Origin: Marmoricola sp. URHB0036
Lineage (GTDB): Bacteria > Actinomycetota > Actinomycetes > Propionibacteriales > Nocardioidaceae
Direction of reading: 5' to 3'
Length of the DNA: 64,000 nt
NCBI RefSeq assembly: GCF_000426045.1
Contig: NZ_AUEP01000019.1
Location: 1-64,000, forward strand
The position numbers were made by a program, and so were the translations under genes. The notes under the pieces were generated by a model. It saw only the letters and a list, made by a program, of their open reading frames with translations, ran no database searches and was not told where the DNA came from. Of this stretch, positions 34,168 through 43,207 are shown piece by piece (position 1 is the stretch's first letter; each line of letters starts with the position of its first letter).

Positions 34168-35328
34168 CTACAGAGTCGTCACGTCGCTCACGGGATCGAT
34201 CAGGATCTTGGCGTGCTTCTCGGGATCACCGAGTACGTCGAAGGCGGTGGCCACGCCGTCGAGGCCGACCGTGCCGGTGATGAGCGGGGTCGGGTCGACC
34301 TTGCCGTCGGCGATGAGGTGGAGGGTCTCGCGGAACTCGTGCGGCTGGTAGGCGAACACGAACCTCAGGTCGACCTCCTTGTTGATCGCCATCGCCGGCT
34401 GGAAGCTGTCCTGCTCCATGCACACGCCGACCACGACGACGCGCGAGGCCAGCGGCGACTCGTTGATGATCTGGTCGATGATGCCGGGCACGCCGACGCA
34501 CTCGAAGACCACCGGCCCGTGCGGAGTCGCTCCGGCCGCCTCGGCGGCGCGCAGCACCTGCCACCACGGCAGCTTCGGGACCCTACGGAGCTTGCCCATC
34601 GTGTCGAGGGCGAGGTCGAACAGCTCGTTGGCGTCGGTGATGTAGCTGCTCTCCTCGAAGCCGGTCCACGGACCCTCGACGGCCGGATCGACCACGACGT
34701 CGGCGCCGCACCGAGCCGCGAGCGCGCGACGCCCGGGCGAGAAGTCGCTCGCCACCACCTTCTTCACCCCCCGCGCCTTGAGCATCAGGATCACGGCCAG
34801 GCCGATCGGCCCGCAGCCGATGACGACCGCCGTCTCCTTCTTGCGTACGCCGCTGCGGCGTACGGCGTGCCAGGCGACCGCCATCGGTTCGGTGAGCGCA
34901 GCCGTCTCGGGCGGGAGGCCGTTGGGCACGTCCATGGTGAGCGACTCCTGGACGAGCACCCGCTCGGCGTACGCACCCGGCGCCTTGGCCGACAGACCGG
35001 TCATCTGCACCTTCTCGCCCATCCGGATCATCGGCAGCGAGACCACCGGCGTACCGGTCGCCCAGGCCTGGCGCGTGCCCGGTCCGTACTCCAGTACCCG
35101 GCCGCTGAACTCGTGGCCCATCACCACCTGCTCGTCGGGGCGCATCACGTCGGGATAGCCGATCGCCGCGGCCAGGTCGGCGAGCTGGTCGGCATGCCGA
35201 CGGGCGTGCAGGTCCGATCCGCAGATGCCACCGCGGACCACCTCGAGCAGCACCTGACCCGGCCCCGGGACCGGGTCCGGGACGTCGGCGACCTCGAGCT
35301 TCGTCTCGTGACAGACCACTGCCTTCAT
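34168..35328 (-). CDS. Zinc-dependent alcohol dehydrogenase (MDR family)
   Basis: A 386-residue medium-chain dehydrogenase. It has MKAVVCHETKLEVADVPDP at the start, the zinc region GGICGSDLHARR and MGHEFSGRV, and the Rossmann motif VIGCGPIGLAVILMLKARG. A third zinc-ligand region and a long C-terminal substrate part follow. The structural Cys cluster of many ADHs is not evident. The substrate cannot be named; sorbitol- or butanediol-type alcohols are common for the group. It is divergent from lysS with 52 bp between, and convergent with coaX. Confidence 0.88.
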   Translation of the reverse strand: MKAVVCHETKLEVADVPDPVPGPGQVLLEVVRGGICGSDLHARRHADQLADLAAAIGYPDVMRPDEQVVMGHEFSGRVLEYGPGTRQAWATGTPVVSLPMIRMGEKVQMTGLSAKAPGAYAERVLVQESLTMDVPNGLPPETAALTEPMAVAWHAVRRSGVRKKETAVVIGCGPIGLAVILMLKARGVKKVVASDFSPGRRALAARCGADVVVDPAVEGPWTGFEESSYITDANELFDLALDTMGKLRRVPKLPWWQVLRAAEAAGATPHGPVVFECVGVPGIIDQIINESPLASRVVVVGVCMEQDSFQPAMAINKEVDLRFVFAYQPHEFRETLHLIADGKVDPTPLITGTVGLDGVATAFDVLGDPEKHAKILIDPVSDVTTL

Positions 35329-35380
35329 CGCCGTACTCCTCCAGTCGGACGCCGGGTGGCAGCAAAGTAGCCTGTGCGCC

Positions 35381-36895
35381 ATGAACGACCAGCCCGAGGC
35401 CCGTCCGGAGACCCCGGGTGACGACGTACCCGAGCAGATGCAGGTACGCCGCGACAAGCGGCAACGGCTCCTCGACTCCGGCCGCGAGGCCTACCCGGTC
35501 ACCGTCGAGCGGACCCACACCATCCGCCAGATCAGGGAGACCTACGACGGGCAGGAGCTCGAGCCCGACACCCGCACCGGCGAGCAGGTCGCGATCACCG
35601 GCCGGGTGATCTTCCAGCGCAACACCGGCAAGCTCTGCTTCGCCCGCCTGCGCGAGGGCGACGGGTCGGAGATCCAGGTGATGCTCAGCCTCGCGGAGGT
35701 GGGCGAGGAGTCCCTGGCCGACTACAAGGCCCTCGTCGACATCGGCGACCTGCTCGCCGTCCGCGGTGAGGTGATCACCAGCCGTCGGGGCGAGCTGTCC
35801 ATCGCTGCGACCGAGTGGGAGATCGCCGCCAAGACGTTGCGGCCGCTGCCCAACGAGCACAAGCCCCTCTCCGACGAGGCCCGCATCCGGCTGCGCTACG
35901 TCGACATGATGATCCGCCCCGAGGCCCGCGAGATGGTGCGCACCAAGGCGACGGTGCTGAAGAGTCTGCGGCGCACCCTCGACGAGCGTGGCTACGTCGA
36001 GGTCGAGACGCCGATCCTCCAGCTGACCAACGGAGGTGCGGCAGCTCGCCCCTTCCAGACGCACCTCAACGCGCTCGACCAGGACATGCTGCTCCGCATC
36101 GCGCTCGAGCTCGACCTCAAGCGGGCGATGATCGGCGGCGTCGACAAGGTCTACGAGATCGGCCGCACTTTCCGCAACGAAGGCCTCGACTCCACCCATG
36201 CCGCGGAGTTCTCGATGCTCGAGGCCTACGAGGCCTACGGCGACCAGTTCACGATGATGGAGCTGGTCAAGTCGCTCGTGGTCGATGCCGCCAAGGCGGT
36301 CGGCCGCACCGTCGTACCCGCGCGCAACGGTGGTGAGATCGACCTCGAGGGCGAGTGGCGGCAGGCCTCGATCCTCGACCTCGTCTCCGAGGCCGTGGGC
36401 GAGGAAGTCAGCGTCGAAACGTCGGAGGAAACGCTGCGAAAGTACGCCGCCACCCACGACGTCGAGCTGCAGCCGAAATGGGGAGCACCGGAAATAGTTG
36501 TCGAGCTCTACGAGCAGCTCGTCGAGGACGATCTGATCAATCCCACTTTCGTGATGGATTACCCGTCCGCGGTCAAGCCGCTGGCGAAGGCGCATCGCTC
36601 CCAGGCCGGCGTCAACGAGGCCTGGGACCTGATCATCAACGGGGTCGAGCTGGCTCCGGCCTATTCGGAGCTGAACGACCCGATCGTGCAACGCCAGCGG
36701 CTCGAACAGCAGTCTTTGCTGGCCGCGCAGGGAAACCCCGAGGCGATGGAGCTCGACGAGGTGTTCCTCAAGGCGATGGAGTACGGCATGCCGCCCGCGG
36801 GAGGCATGGGAATGGGTGTCGACCGGCTCGTCATGCTGCTCACTGGAGCGGGTATTCGGGAGACCATTCTTTTTCCGCTGCTGCGGCCCGAGTGA
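35381..36895 (+). CDS. lysS: Lysyl-tRNA synthetase (class II)
   Basis: Charges tRNA-Lys. The 504-residue protein has the OB-fold anticodon domain (about 55-160, ITGRVIFQRNTGKLCFARLR). The class II catalytic core follows: motif 2 RTFRNEGLDSTHAAEFSMLE and motif 3 GMGMGVDRLVMLLTG. From about 36405 to the end, codon use shifts to GAA, AAA, ATA and TTT, which are rare in the first two thirds. This may mark a recombined tract. It is followed by lsr2, a conserved actinobacterial order. Confidence 0.96.
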   Translation: MNDQPEARPETPGDDVPEQMQVRRDKRQRLLDSGREAYPVTVERTHTIRQIRETYDGQELEPDTRTGEQVAITGRVIFQRNTGKLCFARLREGDGSEIQVMLSLAEVGEESLADYKALVDIGDLLAVRGEVITSRRGELSIAATEWEIAAKTLRPLPNEHKPLSDEARIRLRYVDMMIRPEAREMVRTKATVLKSLRRTLDERGYVEVETPILQLTNGGAAARPFQTHLNALDQDMLLRIALELDLKRAMIGGVDKVYEIGRTFRNEGLDSTHAAEFSMLEAYEAYGDQFTMMELVKSLVVDAAKAVGRTVVPARNGGEIDLEGEWRQASILDLVSEAVGEEVSVETSEETLRKYAATHDVELQPKWGAPEIVVELYEQLVEDDLINPTFVMDYPSAVKPLAKAHRSQAGVNEAWDLIINGVELAPAYSELNDPIVQRQRLEQQSLLAAQGNPEAMELDEVFLKAMEYGMPPAGGMGMGVDRLVMLLTGAGIRETILFPLLRPE

Positions 36896-36976
36896 CCTTT
36901 GGGTCTCAGATAGTGGTCTGTTAGTGTCGCGGTGGGAAATACCCGAAATCCGCATTTTCGAAGGACGGCAGACCTG

Positions 36977-37294
36977 ATGGCTCAGAAGGTGCACATCGTG
37001 CTCATCGACGACATCGACCAGAGCGATGCCGAGGAGACGGTGACATTCGGGCTCGATGGCAAGGAGTTCGCCATCGACCTGAACAAGAAGAATGCGCGGT
37101 CGTTGCGCGACGCGCTGGCGCCGTATGTCGCCCACGCCCGGCCGGTCAGCCGCGGCCGTCGCAGCACGAGCAAGGCCGCCGGCGGCGCAGCCCCCTCCGA
37201 GATCCGTGCCTGGGCGCGCGAGAACGGCTTCGACGTACCCGAGCGCGGCCGGGTGGCCGCCGAGGTGCGCGAGGCGTACGCCGCCGCTCACTGA
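36977..37294 (+). CDS. lsr2: Lsr2-type nucleoid-associated protein
   Basis: An H-NS-like protein that coats AT-rich, often foreign DNA and silences it. At 105 residues it has the N-terminal dimerisation domain (MAQKVHIVLIDDIDQSDA, VTFGLDGKEFAIDLN) and a C-terminal DNA-binding domain IRAWARENGFDV with the minor-groove Arg-Gly-Arg hook in PERGRVAAEV. The ATG at 36977 is chosen because the family starts MAQKV; an upstream in-frame codon would add 15 atypical residues. A strong double hairpin follows. Confidence 0.96.
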   Translation: MAQKVHIVLIDDIDQSDAEETVTFGLDGKEFAIDLNKKNARSLRDALAPYVAHARPVSRGRRSTSKAAGGAAPSEIRAWARENGFDVPERGRVAAEVREAYAAAH

Positions 37295-37304
37295 CGCGTC
37301 CGCG

Positions 37305-37371
37305 GTTTCACAACTCGTGTGGTGAAACTGGCACGGTGCGACTGAAACTTCGGTCGCATCGTGCCAGTTTC
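37305..37371 (+). terminator. Overlapping hairpins after lsr2
   Basis: GTTTCAC (37305-37311) pairs with GTGAAAC (37322-37328). The latter overlaps the left arm of a longer 19-bp stem (37324-37342 with 37353-37371) that is complete on the + transcript with one G-U pair. The two stems cannot form together. Probable lsr2 terminator, with possible alternative folding. Confidence 0.6.
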
Positions 37372-37401
37372 TGTGTGTCGGAGACCCTCTAGCCTGACCC
37401 C

Positions 37402-38010
37402 ATGCCAGCCCACCGCACCGTCTTCGACCCGGACGACCCCGACGTCAACCCCTACCGGCTGCTGACCGGTCTGGTGGTGCCGCGGCCGATCGCGTGGGTC
37501 TCCACGCTGGACGGGGAGGGCCACGGCAACCTCGCGCCGCACTCGTTCTTCACCGTGGCGAGCGGCCGGCCACCGGTCGTCCTGTTCAGCTCGCTGGGCC
37601 GCAAGGACACCGTGCGCAACATCGAGGAGACCGGCGAGTTCGTGGTCAGCTTCTCCTCGGAGAAGCTTCTCGAGCACATCAACAACAGCAGTGCCCCCTT
37701 CGAGCACGGCGACGACGAGGCCGTCGAGCTCGGGATCGCGACCGAGCCCTCCCAGACCGTCGCTCCGCCACGTGTGGCCGAGTCGCCGGCCTCGATCGAG
37801 TGCCGGCTGCACCAGATCCTCGAGGTCGGGCACGCGTTCGTCGTCTTCGGGCGGGTCACCGCGATCACCGTGGTGGACGACGTGCTCGTGGACGGCCTGC
37901 CCTCCTTCGACCTGCTGCGACCCGTCTCGCGTCTCGGTGGACCGGAGTGGGGTCGGCCGCCGGAGATGTTCCGCCTCGACCGCCCGATGAGCGTCGACGA
38001 CGTCCGCTGA
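37402..38010 (+). CDS. Flavin reductase-like FMN-binding split-barrel protein
   Basis: A 202-residue protein of the flavin-reductase-like superfamily: YRLLTGLVVPRPIAWVST, NLAPHSFFTVASGRPPVVLF, the phosphate-binding RKDTVRNIEETGEFVVSF and ECRLHQILEVG. It may bind FMN and support an oxygenase or act as an oxidoreductase; the partner is unknown. It stands alone between the lsr2 terminator and the two-component genes. Confidence 0.87.
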   Translation: MPAHRTVFDPDDPDVNPYRLLTGLVVPRPIAWVSTLDGEGHGNLAPHSFFTVASGRPPVVLFSSLGRKDTVRNIEETGEFVVSFSSEKLLEHINNSSAPFEHGDDEAVELGIATEPSQTVAPPRVAESPASIECRLHQILEVGHAFVVFGRVTAITVVDDVLVDGLPSFDLLRPVSRLGGPEWGRPPEMFRLDRPMSVDDVR

Positions 38011-38042
38011 CGCGACGACTCACCCGACGCGACGACTCACCC
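38009..38042. repeat. Tandem 17-bp direct repeat upstream of the sensor kinase
   Basis: GACGCGACGACTCACCC is repeated exactly at 38009-38025 and 38026-38042, followed by GTCGGGTCACCC. Direct repeats of this kind before a sensor/regulator pair could be binding sites for the response regulator, but no test is possible here. Confidence 0.45.
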
Positions 38043-38123
38043 GTCGGGTCACCCACGCGGGGGACCGATGATTCCCCCGCCCGGGGGTGGTGGCGGCGCC
38101 TCGCTGGAGCAGAGGATTCGAGC

Positions 38124-39383
38124 ATGGACAACAGCGGGAAAGCGACCTGGGTGCCGGAGGACGAGCCGGTGCCCAGTGCCTACCGGACGGCGGCCCTCGT
38201 CGGTGGCTTCGTGGTGCTGGTCTGCTTCGCGACCACGCACTGGGTGCCGAGTCTCGTCGGTGAGTGGGCGGCGTCGATCGTGCCGTACCCGTCCCTCGTC
38301 GGGCCTGGTCTGTTCCTGGTCGCCGGCAGCCTGCTCGGCCTCGTCGTGGCCTCCGCTGCCTGGGTGGCACTGACCGAGCCCTGGATCGGGATCGGGCTCG
38401 CCCTGCTGCCACTGCTCGGCTCGCTGGCGGGCATCGATGCTCCGCTGCACTTCGGAGTGATCGCCGGGCTCTGCGCAGTGGCCGTCTCGGCGGGGTGGAG
38501 ACGGCCACTGGCGTCGGTGGTCGCGATCGCACTGGCCGAGGCGGTCGTCGTGGGGTGGCTGCTCCGCCCCCATCTCGAGATGGCGGCGCCGTTCGGTGCC
38601 GTGATCGACCACGACCTGTGGTCGTCCGCTCACGCGGTGGAGACCGCTCTCGCCTACACCCTCGGGCTGGGGATCGTCCTCGGTGCCGCGTTCGGACTGC
38701 GCGCCGTGACCCGGAGCGAGCGCGAGCGCCGGCTGCTGGCGGGCCGCGCGGGTCAGGTCGAGCAGCACGCCGGTGTCGTGGCCGAGCGGGCCCGGCTCGC
38801 CCGCGACCTGCACGACGTCGTCGCGCACCATGTCTCGCTCATCGCGGTACGCGCGGAGACCGCGCCGTACACGCATCCCGGCCTGGCCGACGACGCCCGT
38901 GCCCTGCTCACGGACATCGCGGCCGACGCCCGGCTCGCGCTCGACGAGCTGCGCGGCGTGCTGGGGATCCTCGGACGTGCCGGCGACGACACCGGACGCG
39001 CACCCCAGCCGGAGTGGCGCGACATCAGCGCCCTGGTGGAGCGCTCACGTGCGGCTGGGCTCGACGTGGGTCTCCAGGGGTCCGTCGATGCCCCGGTGAG
39101 CCCGTCGTCGGGGTACGTCGCCTACCGCGTCGTGCAGGAGGCGCTCACCAACGCCCGCAAGCACGCGCCTCGGTCCCCGGCCACGGTCTGGCTCGAGGTG
39201 GTCCCCGGGCTGGTGGTCGTGCGCGTCACCTCGCGGTTGGCACAGCCGGGGACCACCGCCGGCCCGGGTCACGGCTTGGCCGGCATGCGCGAGCGGGTCG
39301 AGGCGCTCGGGGGACGGTTGGTGGCCGGCGTGGCAGGAGAAGAGTTCATCGTCGAGGCGACGCTGCCCAGAGGTCTCGCGTGA
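38124..39383 (+). CDS. Sensor histidine kinase (HisKA_3 type)
   Basis: A 419-residue kinase with five to six N-terminal membrane helices (about 22-205). The dimerisation/phosphoacceptor motif is ARLARDLHDVVAHHVSLI, with His at the first LHD. The ATP-binding domain has QEALTNARKHAP (N box) and GHGLAGMRERVEALGG. The usual D-x-G box between them is weak. ATG at 38124 has the ribosome site GGAGCAGAGG. The GTGA overlap with the response regulator marks them as partners. The signal is unknown; such actinobacterial kinases often sense membrane or envelope state. Confidence 0.9.
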   Translation: MDNSGKATWVPEDEPVPSAYRTAALVGGFVVLVCFATTHWVPSLVGEWAASIVPYPSLVGPGLFLVAGSLLGLVVASAAWVALTEPWIGIGLALLPLLGSLAGIDAPLHFGVIAGLCAVAVSAGWRRPLASVVAIALAEAVVVGWLLRPHLEMAAPFGAVIDHDLWSSAHAVETALAYTLGLGIVLGAAFGLRAVTRSERERRLLAGRAGQVEQHAGVVAERARLARDLHDVVAHHVSLIAVRAETAPYTHPGLADDARALLTDIAADARLALDELRGVLGILGRAGDDTGRAPQPEWRDISALVERSRAAGLDVGLQGSVDAPVSPSSGYVAYRVVQEALTNARKHAPRSPATVWLEVVPGLVVVRVTSRLAQPGTTAGPGHGLAGMRERVEALGGRLVAGVAGEEFIVEATLPRGLA

Positions 39384-40036
39384 TCAGGGTCGTCGTGGCC
39401 GACGACCAACCGGTGATCTGCGCAGGGTTCGCGGCCCTGGTCGACGCCCAGCCCGACATGACCGTGGTCGGCACCGCCCACGACGGGCGCGAGCTCGTCG
39501 CCCTGGTCTCCGCTGAGCAGCCCGACGTCGCCCTGGTGGACGTGCGGATGCCGGAGCTCGACGGGATCGAGGCGACTCGGCTCATTTGTCGCGACACCGA
39601 CCGGACCCGCGTGCTGGTGCTGACCACGTTCGACCTCGACGCCTATGTGTACGACGCCATCCGGGCCGGAGCGAGCGGCTTCCTGCTCAAGGACGTCACC
39701 GCGGACCGTCTGGTTGACGGGATCCGGCTGATCGCCGACGGGTCGATGCTCCTCGGTCCGGCCGTCAGCAGACGGCTGGTGGCCGACTTCGCCGCCGGCC
39801 ACGGTCCGCGGTCGCTCGAGCCGCCGGCGCTGGCCACACTCAGTCCGCGCGAGCGAGAGGTGCTGCTCGAGCTCTCGAAGGGGCACTCGAACGCCGAGAT
39901 CGCCGCGAGCCTGACCATCTCGGCCGAGACGGTGAAGTCCCACGTCGCAGAGGTGCTGCGCAAGCTCGGCCTGCGCGACCGCATCCAGGCCGTCGTGTGG
40001 GCCTACGAGCACGGCCTTGCGGCGCCGGGGTCCTGA
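39380..40036 (+). CDS. NarL/LuxR-type response regulator
   Basis: A 218-residue partner of the kinase just upstream. The receiver domain has VVVADDQPVICAGF, the phosphoacceptor Asp in VALVDVRMPELDG, and LVLTTFD and GFLLKDVTADRL. The LuxR-type helix-turn-helix is LSPREREVLLELSKGHSNAE and ETVKSHVAEVLRKLGLRDR. The start GTG overlaps the kinase stop. Confidence 0.94.
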   Translation: MIRVVVADDQPVICAGFAALVDAQPDMTVVGTAHDGRELVALVSAEQPDVALVDVRMPELDGIEATRLICRDTDRTRVLVLTTFDLDAYVYDAIRAGASGFLLKDVTADRLVDGIRLIADGSMLLGPAVSRRLVADFAAGHGPRSLEPPALATLSPREREVLLELSKGHSNAEIAASLTISAETVKSHVAEVLRKLGLRDRIQAVVWAYEHGLAAPGS

Positions 40037-40037
40037 C

Positions 40038-40568
40038 GTGGGAGGTGTGCTGGGACGCCTGGGCGTGGCGGCCCTGGTCGCGTCGGCGGTCGGTGGGGCG
40101 ACGTCGTACCTCCAGACCGTGCTGCCGTACGGCGTGGCGCCGCTGGCCAACTCTGCCGGTCCGTGGTGCCTGGTCGCGTTCGCACTGGCCTGGCGGAGCA
40201 AGCGGGTCGCCGAGGGGGCGGTGACCGGCGCGATGGCGCTCGGGCTGCTGGTCGCGGGCTACTACCTCGTCGCGGCCCTGCGCGGGTTCGGCGTGAGCTC
40301 CTCGTCGGTCACCTTCTGGTGCCTCGCCGCCGTGACGGTGGGGCCGGTCCTCGGCGCGGCCGCGGTCGTCGTACGACGAGGGCGCGGCTGGACCTCCGTG
40401 CTGGCGGCCCTCGTGCTGCCGCTGCTGCTGGTCGCCGAGGGACTCCGGTCGCTGGAGCAGATCGCGGCCACCACCTCCACGGCGTACTGGGTCGCCGAGA
40501 TCGCGCTGGGCTCCGCCCTGGTGCTCCCGGCAGTGCTGATCGTGCGGCGGAGCCGGTCTGTTCGCTGA
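40038..40568 (+). CDS. DUF6518-like membrane protein
   Basis: A 176-residue protein with six predicted membrane segments and few charged loops, similar in pattern to small DUF6518 proteins. GTG at 40038, 1 bp after the regulator stop, is preferred; an upstream TTG overlapping the regulator is possible. It may be a target or accessory of the two-component pair through cotranscription. Function is unknown. Its stop lies inside a ClgR-type operator. Confidence 0.7.
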   Translation: MGGVLGRLGVAALVASAVGGATSYLQTVLPYGVAPLANSAGPWCLVAFALAWRSKRVAEGAVTGAMALGLLVAGYYLVAALRGFGVSSSSVTFWCLAAVTVGPVLGAAAVVVRRGRGWTSVLAALVLPLLLVAEGLRSLEQIAATTSTAYWVAEIALGSALVLPAVLIVRRSRSVR

Positions 40569-40576
40569 GAGCGAAG
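40559..40576. promoter_or_regulatory. ClgR box upstream of clpC
   Basis: TGTTCGCTGAGAGCGAAG fits the corynebacterial ClgR consensus WNNWCGCYNANRGCGWWS at all 18 positions. It lies 96 bp before the clpC start, with a possible -10 TAGGCT at 40598-40603. ClgR activates Clp protease genes in corynebacteria, mycobacteria and streptomycetes. Confidence 0.7.
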
Positions 40577-40671
40577 CGGCGCTCACCCCGGAACACGTAG
40601 GCTGTCAGCAGGGTTAATCAGGCCGTGTGGGACGCGCGTGCCGACCCCGCAGATTTTGAGGAGAGACGCCC

Positions 40672-43206
40672 ATGTTCGAGCGGTTCACCGACCGAGCCCG
40701 ACGAGTCGTCGTGCTGGCCCAGGAAGAGGCCCGCATGCTCTCGCACAACTACATCGGGACCGAGCACATCCTGCTCGGCCTCATCCACGAGGGCGACGGC
40801 ATCGCCGCCAAGGCCCTGGAGAGCCTCGGGGTGTCCCTGGAGGCCGTCCGCGCCCAGGTCGAGGAGATCATCGGCCAGGGGCAGCAGGCGCCCAGCGGCC
40901 ACATCCCCTTCACCCCCCGCGCCAAGAAGGTGCTCGAGCTGTCCCTGCGCGAGGCGCTGCAGCTCGGCCACAACTACATCGGCACCGAGCACATCCTGCT
41001 CGGCCTGATCCGCGAGGGCGAGGGCGTGGCCGCCCAGGTGCTGCACAAGCTCGGCGCCGACCTCAACCGGGTCCGCCAGCAGGTCATCCAGCTGCTCTCC
41101 GGCTACCAGGGCAAGGAGCAGCAGACGGCCGGTACGGCGCCCGAGGCCGCCCCGTCGAGCTCGCTCGTGCTCGACCAGTTCGGCCGCAACCTGACCCAGG
41201 CCGCCAAGGAGGGCAAGCTCGACCCGGTCATCGGCCGGGAGCAGGAGATCGAGCGGGTCATGCAGATCCTGTCGCGGCGTACGAAGAACAACCCGGTGCT
41301 CATCGGCGAGCCCGGCGTCGGCAAGACCACGATCGTGGAGGGCCTCGCCCAGGACATCGTCCGCGGCGACGTGCCCGAGACGCTCAAGGACAAGCAGATC
41401 TACACCCTCGACCTCGGTGCTCTCGTTGCCGGGTCGCGCTATCGCGGTGACTTCGAGGAGCGCCTGAAGAAGGTGCTCAAGGAGATCCGCACCCGCGGCG
41501 ACATCGTGCTGTTCATCGACGAGATCCACACCCTCGTCGGGGCCGGTGCCGCCGAGGGCGCCATCGACGCCGCCAGCATCCTCAAGCCGATGCTGGCCCG
41601 TGGTGAGCTGCAGACCATCGGCGCGACCACGCTCGACGAGTACCGCAAGCACCTCGAGAAGGACGCCGCGCTGGAGCGCCGCTTCCAGCCGATCCAGGTC
41701 AACGAGCCCTCGATCGCGCACACCATCGAGATGCTCAAGGGCCTGCGCGACCGCTACGAGGCCCACCACCGCGTGACGATCACCGACGAGGCGCTCGTCT
41801 CGGCGGCGACGCTGGCCGACCGCTACATCTCCGACCGGTTCCTGCCCGACAAGGCCATCGACCTGATCGACGAGGCCGGTTCACGGTTGCGCATCCGCCG
41901 GATGACCGCACCGCCGGACCTGCGCGAGTTCGACGACAAGATCGGTGACGTACGCCGCCGCAAGGAGGGCGCCATCGACGGCCAGGACTTCGAGGCGGCT
42001 GCTCGTCTGCGCGACGAGGAGAAGCAGCTCATCCTGGCCAAGGGCGAGCGCGAGAAGCAGTGGCGCGCCGGCGACATGGACGTCGTCGCCGAGGTCGACG
42101 AGGAGCTGATCGCCGAGGTGCTCGCCGTGGCGACCGGCATCCCGATCGTGAAGCTGTCCGAGGAGGAGTCCACCCGCCTGCTCAAGATGGAGGACGAGCT
42201 GCACAAGCGCGTCATCGGCCAGGAAGAGGCCGTCAAGGCGCTCAGCCGGGCGATCCGCCGCACGCGTGCGGGCCTGAAGGACCCGAAGCGTCCGGGTGGT
42301 TCGTTCATCTTCGCCGGCCCCTCGGGTGTCGGTAAGACCTGGCTGTCCAAGACGCTCGCGGAGTTCCTCTTCGGCGACGAGGACGCACTCATCCAGCTCG
42401 ACATGTCGGAGTTCAGCGAGAAGCACACCGTCTCGCGGCTCTTCGGCTCGCCTCCCGGCTACGTCGGCTACGAGGAGGGCGGCCAGCTCACCGAGAAGGT
42501 GCGCCGCAAGCCGTTCTCCGTGGTGCTCTTCGACGAGGTCGAGAAGGCCCACCCCGACATCTTCAACAGCCTGTTGCAGATCCTGGAGGAAGGTCGCCTG
42601 ACCGACAGCCAGGGCCGGGTCGTGGACTTCAAGAACACCGTGATCATCATGACCACCAACCTCGGCACCCGCGACATCTCCAAGGGTGTGAGCCTGGGCT
42701 TCAACCAGGCCGGCGAGGCCGGCGACTACGACCGGATGAAGAACAAGGTCACCGAGGAGCTCAAGCAGCACTTCCGGCCCGAGTTCCTCAACCGTGTCGA
42801 CGAGATCATCGTGTTCCCGCCGCTGACCAAGGACCAGATCATCTCCATGGTCGACAACATGATCGCCTCGGTCGAGCTGCGCATGAAGGACCGCGACATG
42901 TCGCTCGAGCTGACCCAGGACGCCAAGGACCTGCTGGCCACGCGGGGGTTCGATCCCGTGCTCGGCGCCAGGCCGTTGCGTCGTACGGTCCAGCGCGAGA
43001 TCGAGGACGTGCTGGCCGAGAAGATGCTCTACGGCGAGGTCGGCCCCGGCCAGATCGTGCTCGTGGGGGTCGAGGGCGAGGGCGCCGAGGCGAAGTTCAC
43101 CTTCGAGGGCAGCCACAAGGGCAGCCTCCCGGACTCCCCGCCGCTGGAGCCCGTCGGTGGTCCCGACGACAGCGACGGACCGGTCGACATCCAGAAGAAC
43201 GACTGA
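40672..43206 (+). CDS. clpC: ATP-dependent Clp protease ATP-binding subunit ClpC
   Basis: An AAA+ unfoldase that feeds substrates to ClpP. The 844-residue protein has the double N-domain ([20 protein letters not shown], two [13 protein letters not shown] repeats), first Walker [26 protein letters not shown], a UVR segment ([18 protein letters not shown]), and second Walker [30 protein letters not shown] and a ClpP-docking hydrophobic loop follow. It is essential in mycobacteria (clpC1). A ClgR box stands upstream. It is convergent with mutY, with 1 bp between stops. Confidence 0.97.
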   Translation: MFERFTDRARRVVVLAQEEARMLSHNYIGTEHILLGLIHEGDGIAAKALESLGVSLEAVRAQVEEIIGQGQQAPSGHIPFTPRAKKVLELSLREALQLGHNYIGTEHILLGLIREGEGVAAQVLHKLGADLNRVRQQVIQLLSGYQGKEQQTAGTAPEAAPSSSLVLDQFGRNLTQAAKEGKLDPVIGREQEIERVMQILSRRTKNNPVLIGEPGVGKTTIVEGLAQDIVRGDVPETLKDKQIYTLDLGALVAGSRYRGDFEERLKKVLKEIRTRGDIVLFIDEIHTLVGAGAAEGAIDAASILKPMLARGELQTIGATTLDEYRKHLEKDAALERRFQPIQVNEPSIAHTIEMLKGLRDRYEAHHRVTITDEALVSAATLADRYISDRFLPDKAIDLIDEAGSRLRIRRMTAPPDLREFDDKIGDVRRRKEGAIDGQDFEAAARLRDEEKQLILAKGEREKQWRAGDMDVVAEVDEELIAEVLAVATGIPIVKLSEEESTRLLKMEDELHKRVIGQEEAVKALSRAIRRTRAGLKDPKRPGGSFIFAGPSGVGKTWLSKTLAEFLFGDEDALIQLDMSEFSEKHTVSRLFGSPPGYVGYEEGGQLTEKVRRKPFSVVLFDEVEKAHPDIFNSLLQILEEGRLTDSQGRVVDFKNTVIIMTTNLGTRDISKGVSLGFNQAGEAGDYDRMKNKVTEELKQHFRPEFLNRVDEIIVFPPLTKDQIISMVDNMIASVELRMKDRDMSLELTQDAKDLLATRGFDPVLGARPLRRTVQREIEDVLAEKMLYGEVGPGQIVLVGVEGEGAEAKFTFEGSHKGSLPDSPPLEPVGGPDDSDGPVDIQKND

Positions 43207-43207
43207 G

